Source of the DNA: CAYFTL01 sp964346145
Lineage (GTDB): Bacteria; Bacillota; Clostridia; Christensenellales; Aristaeellaceae
Assembly: GCA_964346145.1 (NCBI GenBank)
Contig: CAYFTL010000062.1
Span: forward strand, 1-7,263
Direction of reading: 5' to 3'
DNA length: 7,263 nucleotides
Numbering within the stretch: the stretch's first letter is position 1; every line of letters starts with the position of its first letter. Positions 1 to 6,174 of the stretch are shown here, one piece after another. A model generated the notes under the pieces. That model did not search any database. It saw only the letters and a program-made list of their open reading frames with translations, and had not been told where the DNA came from. The position numbers and the translations under genes are program-made.

Positions 1-17
1 GCGATTGCCGGAGGATC

Positions 18-1235
18 CTAAGGACGCTGTCCCCGGCGCCACAATAATCGTTTATCCCACGCAACGCCTTCAGGGCCGTAATACGCATTTAGCGTACCCG
101 TTTGACTGTAGCACAAGTCTACCCATTTGATTGCTATTTCAGGGTTTGGGCAGTCTTTGCTAATGGAAAAGTAGCCGTTGGCAAAAGGCACATAGGGATT
201 ACAAACAGTATTCGCGTAGCCTTCCGGACCGGTTAACGGAAGCACTGGAGCATATTCACTATAGCGTTCTCCGCCAAGGGTAGCAAAGTTGACATAGCCT
301 CCTGGCGCACAGCCTAATATGTTTGCATCCGGGTTTTCGGCCAATTGGGTTAGTTGAGTCAAATCCTGATTAAAGGTTGCATTGTACAACAAGCCTTCAG
401 TGTACAGCTTGTTTAAAAATTTCAAGCCTTCTTTAAAAGCAGGATCATTATATGGGTGAACCACTTTGTCGTTTTCCAGATATACGCCTTGATTCTGATC
501 GTTGGCGTAGGTGAATGCGTTTAAAATAAACCATGTGGGCAAATTCTCAAAATAACCAGCTCCGCCGGAATAGCTACCAGCAAGAGGGATCTCATCATTG
601 GGATCTCCATTGCCATTGGCGTCTTGATCCCTAAAAGCGACCAACACATTATAAAACTCATCTATTGTGGTCGGCACTTCCAAACCCAGGTTGTCAAGCC
701 ACGTCTGGTTGATCCACATGCGTTTGCCCATATACAAATGAAAACAATCGTTAAGTTGGGGCAGCGAATAGATGTTGCCGTCGGGCATGGTGGCATTTTT
801 CTTGGCGTCGGGATATTTTTCAAACATTTCTTTGATGTGCACAGTATGCTCATCAATCAAATCATTCAGTGGCATAAACATGCCTTCTTCCATGCCGTAA
901 CGAATAATTTGTTCATCGGATAAGATACAGCCTGCTAAAACATCCGGAATTTGCCCTGTTGCCAAAATTAAGCTCAGTTTGTCTTTTCTGCCTTCTTCGG
1001 CCACCATTTCAAAGCTTAAATTGACGTTGGTTTGCTCGTTCATCCATAAAATAAATTCATTGGTTGTCCAATCCAATATTGCCGGGTGATCAACAACCAG
1101 CATGCTGAGGGAGGCATCGCCGGGATTGGCGACAATCGGGTACTCGCCTGCCGCAGAAAGTTCCGTAGCGCTTGCGAAAATGGGCGTACAAATCAGTATC
1201 GTTAGTATTAGGATTACGGATACAGCTTTTTTCAT
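18..1235 (-). CDS. Extracellular sugar-binding protein of a CUT1 ABC transporter (LipO/YtcQ-like), 3' end disrupted
   Basis: This is probably the substrate-binding subunit of an ABC importer for oligosaccharides, exported to the outer face of the membrane. The start at 1235 gives MKKAVSVILILTILI, a basic end plus hydrophobic core, with a likely signal peptidase I site after ASA (residue 23). A longer in-frame start at 1349 adds 38 residues that would bury the signal peptide and overlap the upstream gene. Family landmarks are GQIPDVL (94-100), WLDNLGLEVPTTIDEF (179-194) and a calcium-loop-like DANGNGDPNDEIP (205-217). The visible product is 405 residues, while relatives usually exceed 500. The last residues after WDK (RLLWRRGQRP, stop at 18-20) look wrong. 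One extra T in the TTT at 51-53 would restore a frame reading TIIVAPGTASLGSSGNR that stays open to base 1. The gene is therefore probably intact and cut by the window edge, with an indel error or a real frameshift. It follows GH78 closely. The substrate is inferred from context only. Confidence 0.88.
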   Translation of the reverse strand: MKKAVSVILILTILICTPIFASATELSAAGEYPIVANPGDASLSMLVVDHPAILDWTTNEFILWMNEQTNVNLSFEMVAEEGRKDKLSLILATGQIPDVLAGCILSDEQIIRYGMEEGMFMPLNDLIDEHTVHIKEMFEKYPDAKKNATMPDGNIYSLPQLNDCFHLYMGKRMWINQTWLDNLGLEVPTTIDEFYNVLVAFRDQDANGNGDPNDEIPLAGSYSGGAGYFENLPTWFILNAFTYANDQNQGVYLENDKVVHPYNDPAFKEGLKFLNKLYTEGLLYNATFNQDLTQLTQLAENPDANILGCAPGGYVNFATLGGERYSEYAPVLPLTGPEGYANTVCNPYVPFANGYFSISKDCPNPEIAIKWVDLCYSQTGTLNAYYGPEGVAWDKRLLWRRGQRP

Positions 1236-1242
1236 GGGAATA

Positions 1243-1247
1243 CCTCC
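1243..1247 (-). promoter_or_regulatory. Ribosome binding site of SBP1
   Basis: The minus strand reads GGAGG followed by seven bases and ATG at 1235. This strong site settles the start of SBP1 at 1235 rather than the longer reading from 1349. It lies in the 49-base gap after the GH78 stop codon. No promoter or terminator is evident in that gap, which supports co-transcription with GH78. Confidence 0.85.
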
Positions 1248-1284
1248 ATAGCTTTGTTTCATGTGCGCCGGGCACAAGAATGCA

Positions 1285-3849
1285 TCATGCTTCCACGGGT
1301 GCTGAAAAGTGGTGGAATCCACTTCCAACTTCGTAAGTCTGTCCGTCAAAAATTATGCTGGCTCGAGTTCCAAAGGGTATTGAAACATACAGATGTATCT
1401 GCTCATAGCGTTTGATCCAACGTACGGCCACCTCCCCTTTCACAGTATCTATCGTTGCTTGAGCACTTTGTAAGTCCTTAGGGATATAAGGAGCAACCGC
1501 TATTTTATCGAAGCCTTGTTCGATGGGGCGTATACCGCATAAATAAGCATAAAGCCAATAGTCTATGGCGCCATACATGGGATGGTTGTGAGAGTTCATC
1601 CCCGGGTTTTTCTTTTGCTCGAACCGCTCCCAAATGGTGGTTGCCTCCTGTTGAATCATATAGCCAAAGGAAGGGTAGGTCGTTTTTGTTATAAGCTTCC
1701 AGGCATCTTCCAAATATCCATACCGACTGAGCACGTCCATCAAATAACGAGTGCACAAATTGCCGGTGTTGAACTGGTAGGCACTTGCCACAAGATCATC
1801 GCGAAGCCTTTTGGCAACGCGTTGAGCTTCCCCTTCGGGCAGCAGCTCCAGCCATAGGGTGAAAGCCTGACAGGCGTTGGAGCCAGTCGCCATCTTTGCC
1901 TCGGCAGGGTCATACCATTTGCGCAACATGGCAGATTTGATTTTTTCAGCCAGATCGCTCCAATATACAACCTCTGCCGGTTTTTCCAATATGGTAGCAA
2001 AAAGGGCAAGCAGGCGACAGTTGTAGTACGAGTAGCCGGTGGAGATAAAGATACCCGGAGTTACTGCCGACACCGCCCCATCTTCACCTTCGCAGGCATA
2101 GGCGGGCCCGGCCCAATCGCCATAGTACGAATAATTTACAATGTATTCATCGCTGTTGTTTAAGAGGCACTGTTCCCATGCTTTAAAATTTTCGTATCCC
2201 TCTAAAATGATACTTTTATTCCCTGTGTGCATGTACGCCTCTTTTGCGGCGACTAAAAAGCTGGAGCATACGGGATCTGCTGGCTGGCTTCCCAGCACAA
2301 AAGGAGCCGTACAAGTGATGGCGCCATCTTGGTTTTGAGCATCGATAATATCACGGATCAGTTTGGGAAACATGCGCCCAATATCGAAATTATAAGGTGT
2401 TTCTTCAAAACGCACCGTGGCATCGTTCATCCAAGCTTGCCGCTCGTCCCGATTGGGACAGTCGGTTAAAATGCTGTGTTGATTCGCTCGTTCTGTCGCC
2501 ACACACATGTCATGAATTTTACTAACCAGCCCATCTCCGCATCTAAAGGAAGAACGAATATTTAAATCGGTATACAATTCCACAGCCTCTATGCTGCCCG
2601 GATCAAAGCCGGTTCCCAGTCCTTCAATTTGCGCATAGCGAAAGCCGTGATAGGTAAAAATAGGCTGCCACACCGTTAAATCCCGTCCATCGCCGCTGGC
2701 AATGTATGTATCGGTTGCCTTGGCCGATCGCAAAGGTGCAGTGAATAGTGTGCCGCCTTCATCCAGTTCTTCCGCATGCATTACGCGGATCGTCTGTCCC
2801 TCTTCCAGGCAGGTTGGTAAGCGCAGACGTACAACACCCGCGATATTTTGTCCAAAATCAATGATAACGGTATTCTCTTTAACAGGCCAGACTGCAACGG
2901 GTTTGTGGGTATTCTGCTCTAAAATAGGATTGAGCACCATCGGTTTCATTGCGCCGCCTGGGCCTTCTATCTTCTTCGCAGGCGAAAAACCCACATATCC
3001 CGGCAAATTCCAGCCAAGGGCGGTGCAATTCGCATTGTATGTTTCACCGGAAAAAATACCGTTGTCATAATGCGCCCCCCGCCCCCATTGCCAGTCTTCG
3101 TCGGTTAGAATCCACTGTTGCTGCCCGTCAATGTAGGTTATACAAAGCATGGCCGAAAAGGCCGGAGTGCCGGCAAAGGTTGTCTTGGATGTTTGATCAT
3201 CATTTATGATTGTGTTGTTGCGCCTCCAGCCTTCACCGATCATAGCGGAAACGCAGTTGTTCCCGAGCTGCAGACGATCATAAATCTCTGGATACACAAC
3301 ATATTGACACGTTTTGCTGTAGTCAGTATGGGCCGGATCTAATACCGCGTCGTCAAGGGGCTGGCCATTTAAAAATACTTTTTGATACCCTACGCCGCAG
3401 GCATAGAGTATGGCGGATTGAATCGGCTTCGTGACGCAAAACTCGCGCCGGAAATAAATCGTTCTGCCTGCTTCGTCTTTGGCTGCGCCAATCCAGCCTG
3501 CTTTCCAATCGACGGCGCCGTTATAAAATGTCTGATAATATGGAACACTTTTTTCCCCTTCTTGGTCTTGGATTTGAATTTTCAGTGTGATTGCTTTTCC
3601 TGCCGGCAGCTGTGGCCCTTCGTAACGCAAAGACTGTTCTTGCTTGGCAATCCAGCCGCTATCCCAAGAAAAGTTTTCTGCTTTCATCCAAATACGGCAA
3701 TGAGTTTGAAAGGCATCTTTCTTATCGCTTATAGCTCCCCAGGAGAATACCGGAGGGAAAGGGGCGTCAAGCGGAGCATCAACGATGCGCGTTCTCAGGG
3801 AGTTCTTCATCCGACCGTAGTTGATAGAAACGTTAACCAGCTTAAACAT
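1285..3849 (-). CDS. Glycoside hydrolase family 78 alpha-L-rhamnosidase, cytoplasmic
   Basis: This enzyme hydrolyses terminal alpha-L-rhamnosyl residues with inversion of configuration. The 854-residue length fits the family. Domain order can be followed: an N-terminal beta-sandwich (about 1-115); a rhamnosidase N-terminal domain starting at AGWIG (117-121), with GVGYQKVFLNGQPL and GEGWRR; a second sandwich starting at VIIDFGQNIAGVVRLRL (328-344); the (alpha/alpha)6 catalytic barrel (about 430-770); and a C-terminal beta domain from CGIRP. The acidic motif DCPNRDERQAWMND (463-476) places D463, E469, W473 and D476 with the same spacing as the active-site residues of Streptomyces avermitilis Rha78A (D630, E636, W640, D643), so E469 is the expected general acid. 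TTIWERF places E741 as the expected catalytic base, and HNHPMYGA follows. There is no signal peptide, so substrate must be imported, which fits the solute-binding gene 49 bases downstream. The aglycone or polymer of origin cannot be read from sequence. Confidence 0.95.
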   Translation of the reverse strand: MFKLVNVSINYGRMKNSLRTRIVDAPLDAPFPPVFSWGAISDKKDAFQTHCRIWMKAENFSWDSGWIAKQEQSLRYEGPQLPAGKAITLKIQIQDQEGEKSVPYYQTFYNGAVDWKAGWIGAAKDEAGRTIYFRREFCVTKPIQSAILYACGVGYQKVFLNGQPLDDAVLDPAHTDYSKTCQYVVYPEIYDRLQLGNNCVSAMIGEGWRRNNTIINDDQTSKTTFAGTPAFSAMLCITYIDGQQQWILTDEDWQWGRGAHYDNGIFSGETYNANCTALGWNLPGYVGFSPAKKIEGPGGAMKPMVLNPILEQNTHKPVAVWPVKENTVIIDFGQNIAGVVRLRLPTCLEEGQTIRVMHAEELDEGGTLFTAPLRSAKATDTYIASGDGRDLTVWQPIFTYHGFRYAQIEGLGTGFDPGSIEAVELYTDLNIRSSFRCGDGLVSKIHDMCVATERANQHSILTDCPNRDERQAWMNDATVRFEETPYNFDIGRMFPKLIRDIIDAQNQDGAITCTAPFVLGSQPADPVCSSFLVAAKEAYMHTGNKSIILEGYENFKAWEQCLLNNSDEYIVNYSYYGDWAGPAYACEGEDGAVSAVTPGIFISTGYSYYNCRLLALFATILEKPAEVVYWSDLAEKIKSAMLRKWYDPAEAKMATGSNACQAFTLWLELLPEGEAQRVAKRLRDDLVASAYQFNTGNLCTRYLMDVLSRYGYLEDAWKLITKTTYPSFGYMIQQEATTIWERFEQKKNPGMNSHNHPMYGAIDYWLYAYLCGIRPIEQGFDKIAVAPYIPKDLQSAQATIDTVKGEVAVRWIKRYEQIHLYVSIPFGTRASIIFDGQTYEVGSGFHHFSAPVEA

Positions 3850-3857
3850 ACCAATGT

Positions 3858-3865
3858 TCCCTTTC
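3858..3865 (-). promoter_or_regulatory. Ribosome binding site of the GH78 gene
   Basis: The minus strand reads GAAAGGGA, eight bases before the ATG at 3849. It is weaker than the AGGAGG sites of the binding-protein genes. An inverted repeat (3871-3894) lies immediately upstream and could influence access to it. Confidence 0.6.
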
Positions 3866-3870
3866 TTTTT

Positions 3871-3894
3871 TATCCGAAGATATTTTTACGGATA
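3871..3894. repeat. Inverted repeat TATCCG/CGGATA in the GH78 leader
   Basis: TATCCG (3871-3876) and CGGATA (3889-3894) are perfect complements separated by 12 AT-rich bases. On the minus strand this dyad ends a few bases before the GH78 ribosome binding site. It could be a leader hairpin or a protein-binding dyad. A T-run follows on the plus strand, but no plus-strand gene precedes it, so a terminator role is unlikely. CTTTTTTATCCG (3865-3876) recurs exactly at 6036-6047 in the SBP2 leader. Confidence 0.5.
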
Positions 3895-4230
3895 TTTTTT
3901 TATTAATTTTTCCGCATTACACAATTAAAATATTTCTTTCTTCCACGCGTTTACTTAGAAGCATTAATCCATGGCGATGCAAATAATGAAATGTGTCGAT
4001 AAAATCAAGGATTCGAACAAGACGGATAACCCTATCGCCATCTCATAATTTCTGGTTGGCATGAGTTTAAAATGGATATATGGTTGCGTGTCATAACGTT
4101 ATAAGCTATTTCTATCTTTTTCGCTATATTCTTTGGATCAAATCAATGTACCTGTGTGCTGGGAACAAAGCTATGGATACAAAGGTTATGATGTTTATTT
4201 TTCGATGGAAAATGTGTTGTATATGCACGT

Positions 4231-4285
4231 TTTTAAACCCTCACCCGCTCCTTCAGCGGTTACTGATATCCTTGGGTTGTTAAAA
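4231..4285. repeat. Nested inverted repeat, possible structured RNA
   Basis: An outer helix pairs TTTTAAACCC (4231-4240) with GGGTT (4274-4278) and TAAAA (4281-4285), leaving a two-base bulge. Inside it CCGCT (4245-4249) pairs with AGCGG (4255-4259) around a five-base loop. The pairing was found by eye and could be chance. No function is claimed. Confidence 0.3.
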
Positions 4286-4291
4286 TCATCT

Positions 4292-4313
4292 TAAGTGTTA
4301 GACGGAACACTTA
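4292..4313. repeat. Perfect 8-bp inverted repeat TAAGTGTT/AACACTTA
   Basis: TAAGTGTT (4292-4299) and AACACTTA (4306-4313) are perfect complements with a six-base spacer. The low GC content and missing T-run argue against a terminator. The size and spacing would suit either an operator for a dimeric regulator or a small hairpin. Confidence 0.4.
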
Positions 4314-4327
4314 GGCGAATAATTCAT

Positions 4328-4356
4328 GGGGGGCTTGCCGTGTGTGCAACCATCCC
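4328..4356. repeat. Imperfect hairpin in intergenic region
   Basis: GGG (4328-4330), GG (4332-4333) and TTGC (4335-4338) can pair with GCAA (4346-4349), CC (4350-4351) and CCC (4354-4356) around a seven-base loop, with small bulges. It sits between two other dyads. The pairing is by eye only. Confidence 0.25.
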
Positions 4357-4443
4357 TACTTAATAAATAGCGAAACCATGGTGAACTTGTTCAACTTAGG
4401 AACCAAAAGCACCTTTAAGTTGCCTTGAAAAAGATGCATGCGT

Positions 4444-4463
4444 TTGCGGGTATTTCACCGCAA
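4444..4463. repeat. GC-rich 6-bp hairpin TTGCGG/CCGCAA
   Basis: TTGCGG (4444-4449) and CCGCAA (4458-4463) are perfect complements with an eight-base loop. On the minus strand a short T-run begins more than ten bases after the stem, too far for a canonical intrinsic terminator. Confidence 0.3.
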
Positions 4464-4719
4464 CAGCAGCCAAAGATTTTACAGATATGCACAGAACAAG
4501 GCCGACTATATTTCGGTATATATCAAAATTCTACTTTTGTTTGCATTGGAAAGAGTACGAATGTGAATTTAAATATCGTTAGATGACGGTATCGTTTGGT
4601 GGTTGAGATAATTATAGAAAGTCTGCCATTGTACTCTTGAACCATTTAAAATTGTGCGTGAAAATAGGGTTACATATTTGAACTGTTATCAGCCACAGAA
4701 ATGATTTTTTGAATGACTC

Positions 4720-4752
4720 TTTTGCCTATGGACAGTTCAGGAGAAGGCAAAA
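4720..4752. repeat. 8-bp inverted repeat downstream of lacI
   Basis: TTTTGCCT (4720-4727) and AGGCAAAA (4745-4752) are perfect complements around a 17-base loop. The repeat begins about 60 bases after the lacI stop codon, so it would lie in that transcript's 3' end. No T-run follows on the minus strand, so it is at best a weak or atypical terminator. Confidence 0.35.
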
Positions 4753-4812
4753 ATAGCGTTTCTTCCAAATGAACTGGTCACAAAAGTTAAGCATAGCCGT
4801 GTCTGCCTTGTA

Positions 4813-5805
4813 TTATATGGATTGTCTTAAAACCAAATTGCAGGGCAGCATAACATGAGGGGGATTTACTTTTGATTTTTTGCGAATCATATCTAAAATT
4901 AAATCGACCGCTCGGGTTGAAAGGGCCGCAATATTTTGTTGCACAGTGGTAATCGGCACAGGGGAAACGTCGGTAAAAATAACGTCATCGTACCCCATTA
5001 CAGCAATATTTTCGGGTACTTTTATTCCTTGCGCGAGCAAGGCGTTGATAACCCCCAGAGCCATCATATCGTTTACACATACAAATGCGTCCGAAGTTAT
5101 AAAAGGGAGATTTTGAATCCACCGGTAGGCTTGCGAATAGGATACATCGTCCAGATGATATACACGTTCACATGATAAGTTGAACGTGCGCAAAGCATCT
5201 TGATAGCCCTGTAACCGCAAGTCTAAACTGTAGGCTCCCTTTGGCCCACTGAGCAATGCAATTTTTCTATAGCCTTTCTGAAACAAAGCGGTGATGCCTT
5301 TTACCATCCCATCATAAAGATCACACATAACACAGGGATGCTTAACCTTTGAATACATTGAAGTCACAAAAGCCATAGGAATGTTTATCTGCTCCAATTT
5401 TTCCAAATAACTCGCATTGTTATTGGGCTGATTTACCGGCGCCAACAACAATCCGTCTACTCTATTTTCAATCATTTCTTCAATGATTCTTTCCTCGTTG
5501 ATTATGGAATTAATGCTAGTCGATATAATAAGGCCATATTGATTTTTATTTAGTTCGTAGGATATATGGTGAACAAGCGAGGCATAGTATACGTTTTCAA
5601 TATCTGGAATAATCAATCCGATTTGCTTGCTTTTGCGCGTTGCCAGCTTTTGAGCATAAGGATTGGGACGATAACCCATCTCGCGAGCGATTTTTTCAAC
5701 TCGTTTACGGGTTTTTATGTTGACTTTTTCATTTCCATTTAAAGCTAGTGAAACGGTGGCTTTAGACAATCCAGCCTTTTTAGCAACATCTTCAAGTTTA
5801 ATCAT
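4813..5805 (-). CDS. LacI/GalR-family transcriptional regulator
   Basis: This is a sugar-responsive DNA-binding regulator, probably a repressor. The 330-residue length is typical. The helix-turn-helix spans residues 3-22 (KLEDVAKKAGLSKATVSLAL), with K15, A16 and L20 at the positions that set base specificity in LacI (Y17, Q18, R22). The hinge segment YRPNPYAQKLATRKSKQIG carries L54, the residue expected to wedge into the central CpG of the operator. The effector domain follows from IGLIIPD, with R197 in LDLRLQGY, VNDMMALG (244-251) and GYDD (271-274), which are usual ligand-pocket landmarks. The ATG at 5805 is preceded by GGGAGAG with a five-base spacer. A perfect CCGG-centred palindrome lies directly upstream across the predicted start of transcription, which indicates autoregulation. 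The divergent SBP2 promoter carries related sites. The inducer is unknown; rhamnose or a rhamno-oligosaccharide is a guess from the neighbouring GH78 gene. Confidence 0.96.
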   Translation of the reverse strand: MIKLEDVAKKAGLSKATVSLALNGNEKVNIKTRKRVEKIAREMGYRPNPYAQKLATRKSKQIGLIIPDIENVYYASLVHHISYELNKNQYGLIISTSINSIINEERIIEEMIENRVDGLLLAPVNQPNNNASYLEKLEQINIPMAFVTSMYSKVKHPCVMCDLYDGMVKGITALFQKGYRKIALLSGPKGAYSLDLRLQGYQDALRTFNLSCERVYHLDDVSYSQAYRWIQNLPFITSDAFVCVNDMMALGVINALLAQGIKVPENIAVMGYDDVIFTDVSPVPITTVQQNIAALSTRAVDLILDMIRKKSKVNPPHVMLPCNLVLRQSI

Positions 5806-5817
5806 AAGGACTCTCCC

Positions 5818-5839
5818 AAATTTAAACCGGTTTAAATTT
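5818..5839. promoter_or_regulatory. Operator O1: perfect 22-bp palindrome, LacI-family type
   Basis: The core TTTAAACCGGTTTAAA (5821-5836) is a perfect palindrome, extended by AAA and TTT to 22 bp. The central CpG in an A/T-flanked dyad is the hallmark of LacI-family operators, where the hinge helices insert. It lies 12 bases before the regulator's start codon, next to its ribosome binding site, and covers the predicted transcription start (about 5838). Binding there would block the regulator's own transcription. Confidence 0.85.
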
Positions 5840-5844
5840 ACATC

Positions 5845-5873
5845 ATTGTAGCATTGTGTTTTTTTAATGTCAA
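5845..5873 (-). promoter_or_regulatory. Sigma-A promoter of lacI
   Basis: On the minus strand a perfect -35 TTGACA (5873-5868) is followed by a 17-bp spacer and -10 TACAAT (5850-5845, five of six consensus bases). The predicted start near 5838 falls inside operator O1. Confidence 0.82.
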
Positions 5874-5931
5874 TGGTTAATTAAAAAATTATTACACCCG
5901 CTATGCAACTACAATACAGGTTGGGCCAAGA

Positions 5932-5947
5932 ATAACCGGATTAAATT
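5932..5947. promoter_or_regulatory. Operator-like site O3 (weak)
   Basis: The right half GGATTAAA (5938-5945) matches the O1 half GGTTTAAA at seven of eight bases and the CCGG centre is kept (5936-5939). The left half is poor. Its centre is 22 bp from that of O2, about two helical turns, just upstream of the SBP2 promoter. Confidence 0.4.
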
Positions 5948-5951
5948 GAAG

Positions 5952-5967
5952 TTAAAACCAGTTGACA
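5952..5967. promoter_or_regulatory. Operator-like site O2 overlapping the SBP2 -35 element
   Basis: TTAAAACCAGTTGACA matches the O1 core at 12 of 16 positions, with the left half at seven of eight. Its right end is the TTGACA of the SBP2 promoter, so a bound repressor would exclude RNA polymerase. The central CpG is replaced by CA, which predicts weaker binding than at O1. Confidence 0.5.
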
Positions 5968-5990
5968 TTCACAACACGATCATGTAAAAT
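5962..5990 (+). promoter_or_regulatory. Sigma-A promoter of the SBP2 gene
   Basis: A perfect -35 TTGACA (5962-5967) is followed by a 17-bp spacer and -10 TAAAAT (5985-5990, five of six). Transcription should begin near 5997, giving a leader of about 178 bases before the ATG at 6175. The promoter diverges from that of lacI. Confidence 0.8.
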
Positions 5991-6036
5991 TGGCAGTATT
6001 CGGGAGCAAGGCACAGTAGTAAGGGGTATGAAATGC

Positions 6037-6064
6037 TTTTTTATCCGGTGAAACGGAGAAGAAA
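6037..6064 (+). repeat. Leader hairpin 1 of SBP2
   Basis: TTTTTT (6037-6042) and TCCG (6044-6047) pair with CGGA (6054-6057) and AAGAAA (6059-6064) around a six-base loop, with one A/G mismatch and one G-T pair. It lies in the predicted untranslated leader. There is no T-run, so it is not a terminator. Confidence 0.35.
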
Positions 6065-6070
6065 ATAGGC

Positions 6071-6095
6071 TTTAAAAGCTCGGAAGCTTATTAAA
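6071..6095 (+). repeat. Leader hairpin 2 of SBP2
   Basis: TTTAAAAGCT (6071-6080) pairs with AGCTT (6085-6089) and TTAAA (6091-6095) around the four-base loop CGGA, with one bulged A at 6090. The ten base pairs make this the most regular hairpin in the leader. No terminator-like T-run follows. It could act in mRNA stability or control, or be incidental. Confidence 0.45.
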
Positions 6096-6157
6096 ATGAA
6101 GGCATTATGCAGATCCATCGTAACGATTGTTGGGCACTTTGCTCCCCAATTTTTATT

Positions 6158-6163
6158 AGGAGG
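6158..6163 (+). promoter_or_regulatory. Ribosome binding site of SBP2
   Basis: AGGAGG lies 11 bases before ATG at 6175, slightly long spacing. A nearer ATG at 6164 closes after four codons, so 6175 is the only sensible start here. It also begins a clear signal peptide. Confidence 0.8.
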
Positions 6164-6174
6164 ATGGGGTTGTC

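Larger units (their letters stand above)
3850..4812. other. Gene-free intergenic region between lacI and GH78
   Basis: These 963 bases hold no coding region I can support. The reading frames are short, lack ribosome binding sites and show no family motifs. What is visible is AT-rich sequence with several inverted repeats (listed separately). I found no convincing sigma-A promoter for GH78 and no copy of the CCGG-centred operator seen upstream of lacI. One isolated half-site, TTTAAACC, lies at 4232-4239. The stretch could be a long regulatory region, a decayed gene or a noncoding RNA locus. The sequence does not decide between these. Confidence 0.6.

Noticed and set aside
228..236. ACCGGTTAA, resembling the LacI operator core.
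   Set aside because: It lies deep inside the SBP1 coding sequence, encodes conserved residues and lacks the flanking dyad.
3871..3901. Terminator reading on the plus strand (dyad followed by a T-run).
   Set aside because: No plus-strand gene lies upstream, and the dyad has a 12-base AT loop with a six-pair stem.
3382..3906. Long plus-strand frame of 174 codons opposite the GH78 start.
   Set aside because: It is antisense to a gene with complete family motifs and has no signal of its own.
4009..4018. Reverse complement reads GTTCGAATCC, like a tRNA T-loop.
   Set aside because: The flanking bases do not form the five-pair T stem, and no acceptor, D or anticodon arm can be folded around it.
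4080..4283. Plus-strand reading frame of 67 codons in the intergenic region.
   Set aside because: It has no ribosome binding site, no recognisable motif and an unlikely composition. Nothing supports it as a gene.
4720..4752. Intrinsic terminator for lacI.
   Set aside because: The stem is AT-rich with a 17-base loop, and no T-run follows on the minus strand. It is listed only as an inverted repeat.
6028..6051. Possible seven-codon leader peptide MKCFFIR in the SBP2 leader.
   Set aside because: The AAGGGG upstream is only one base from the ATG, too close for efficient initiation, and the peptide has no regulatory codon pattern.
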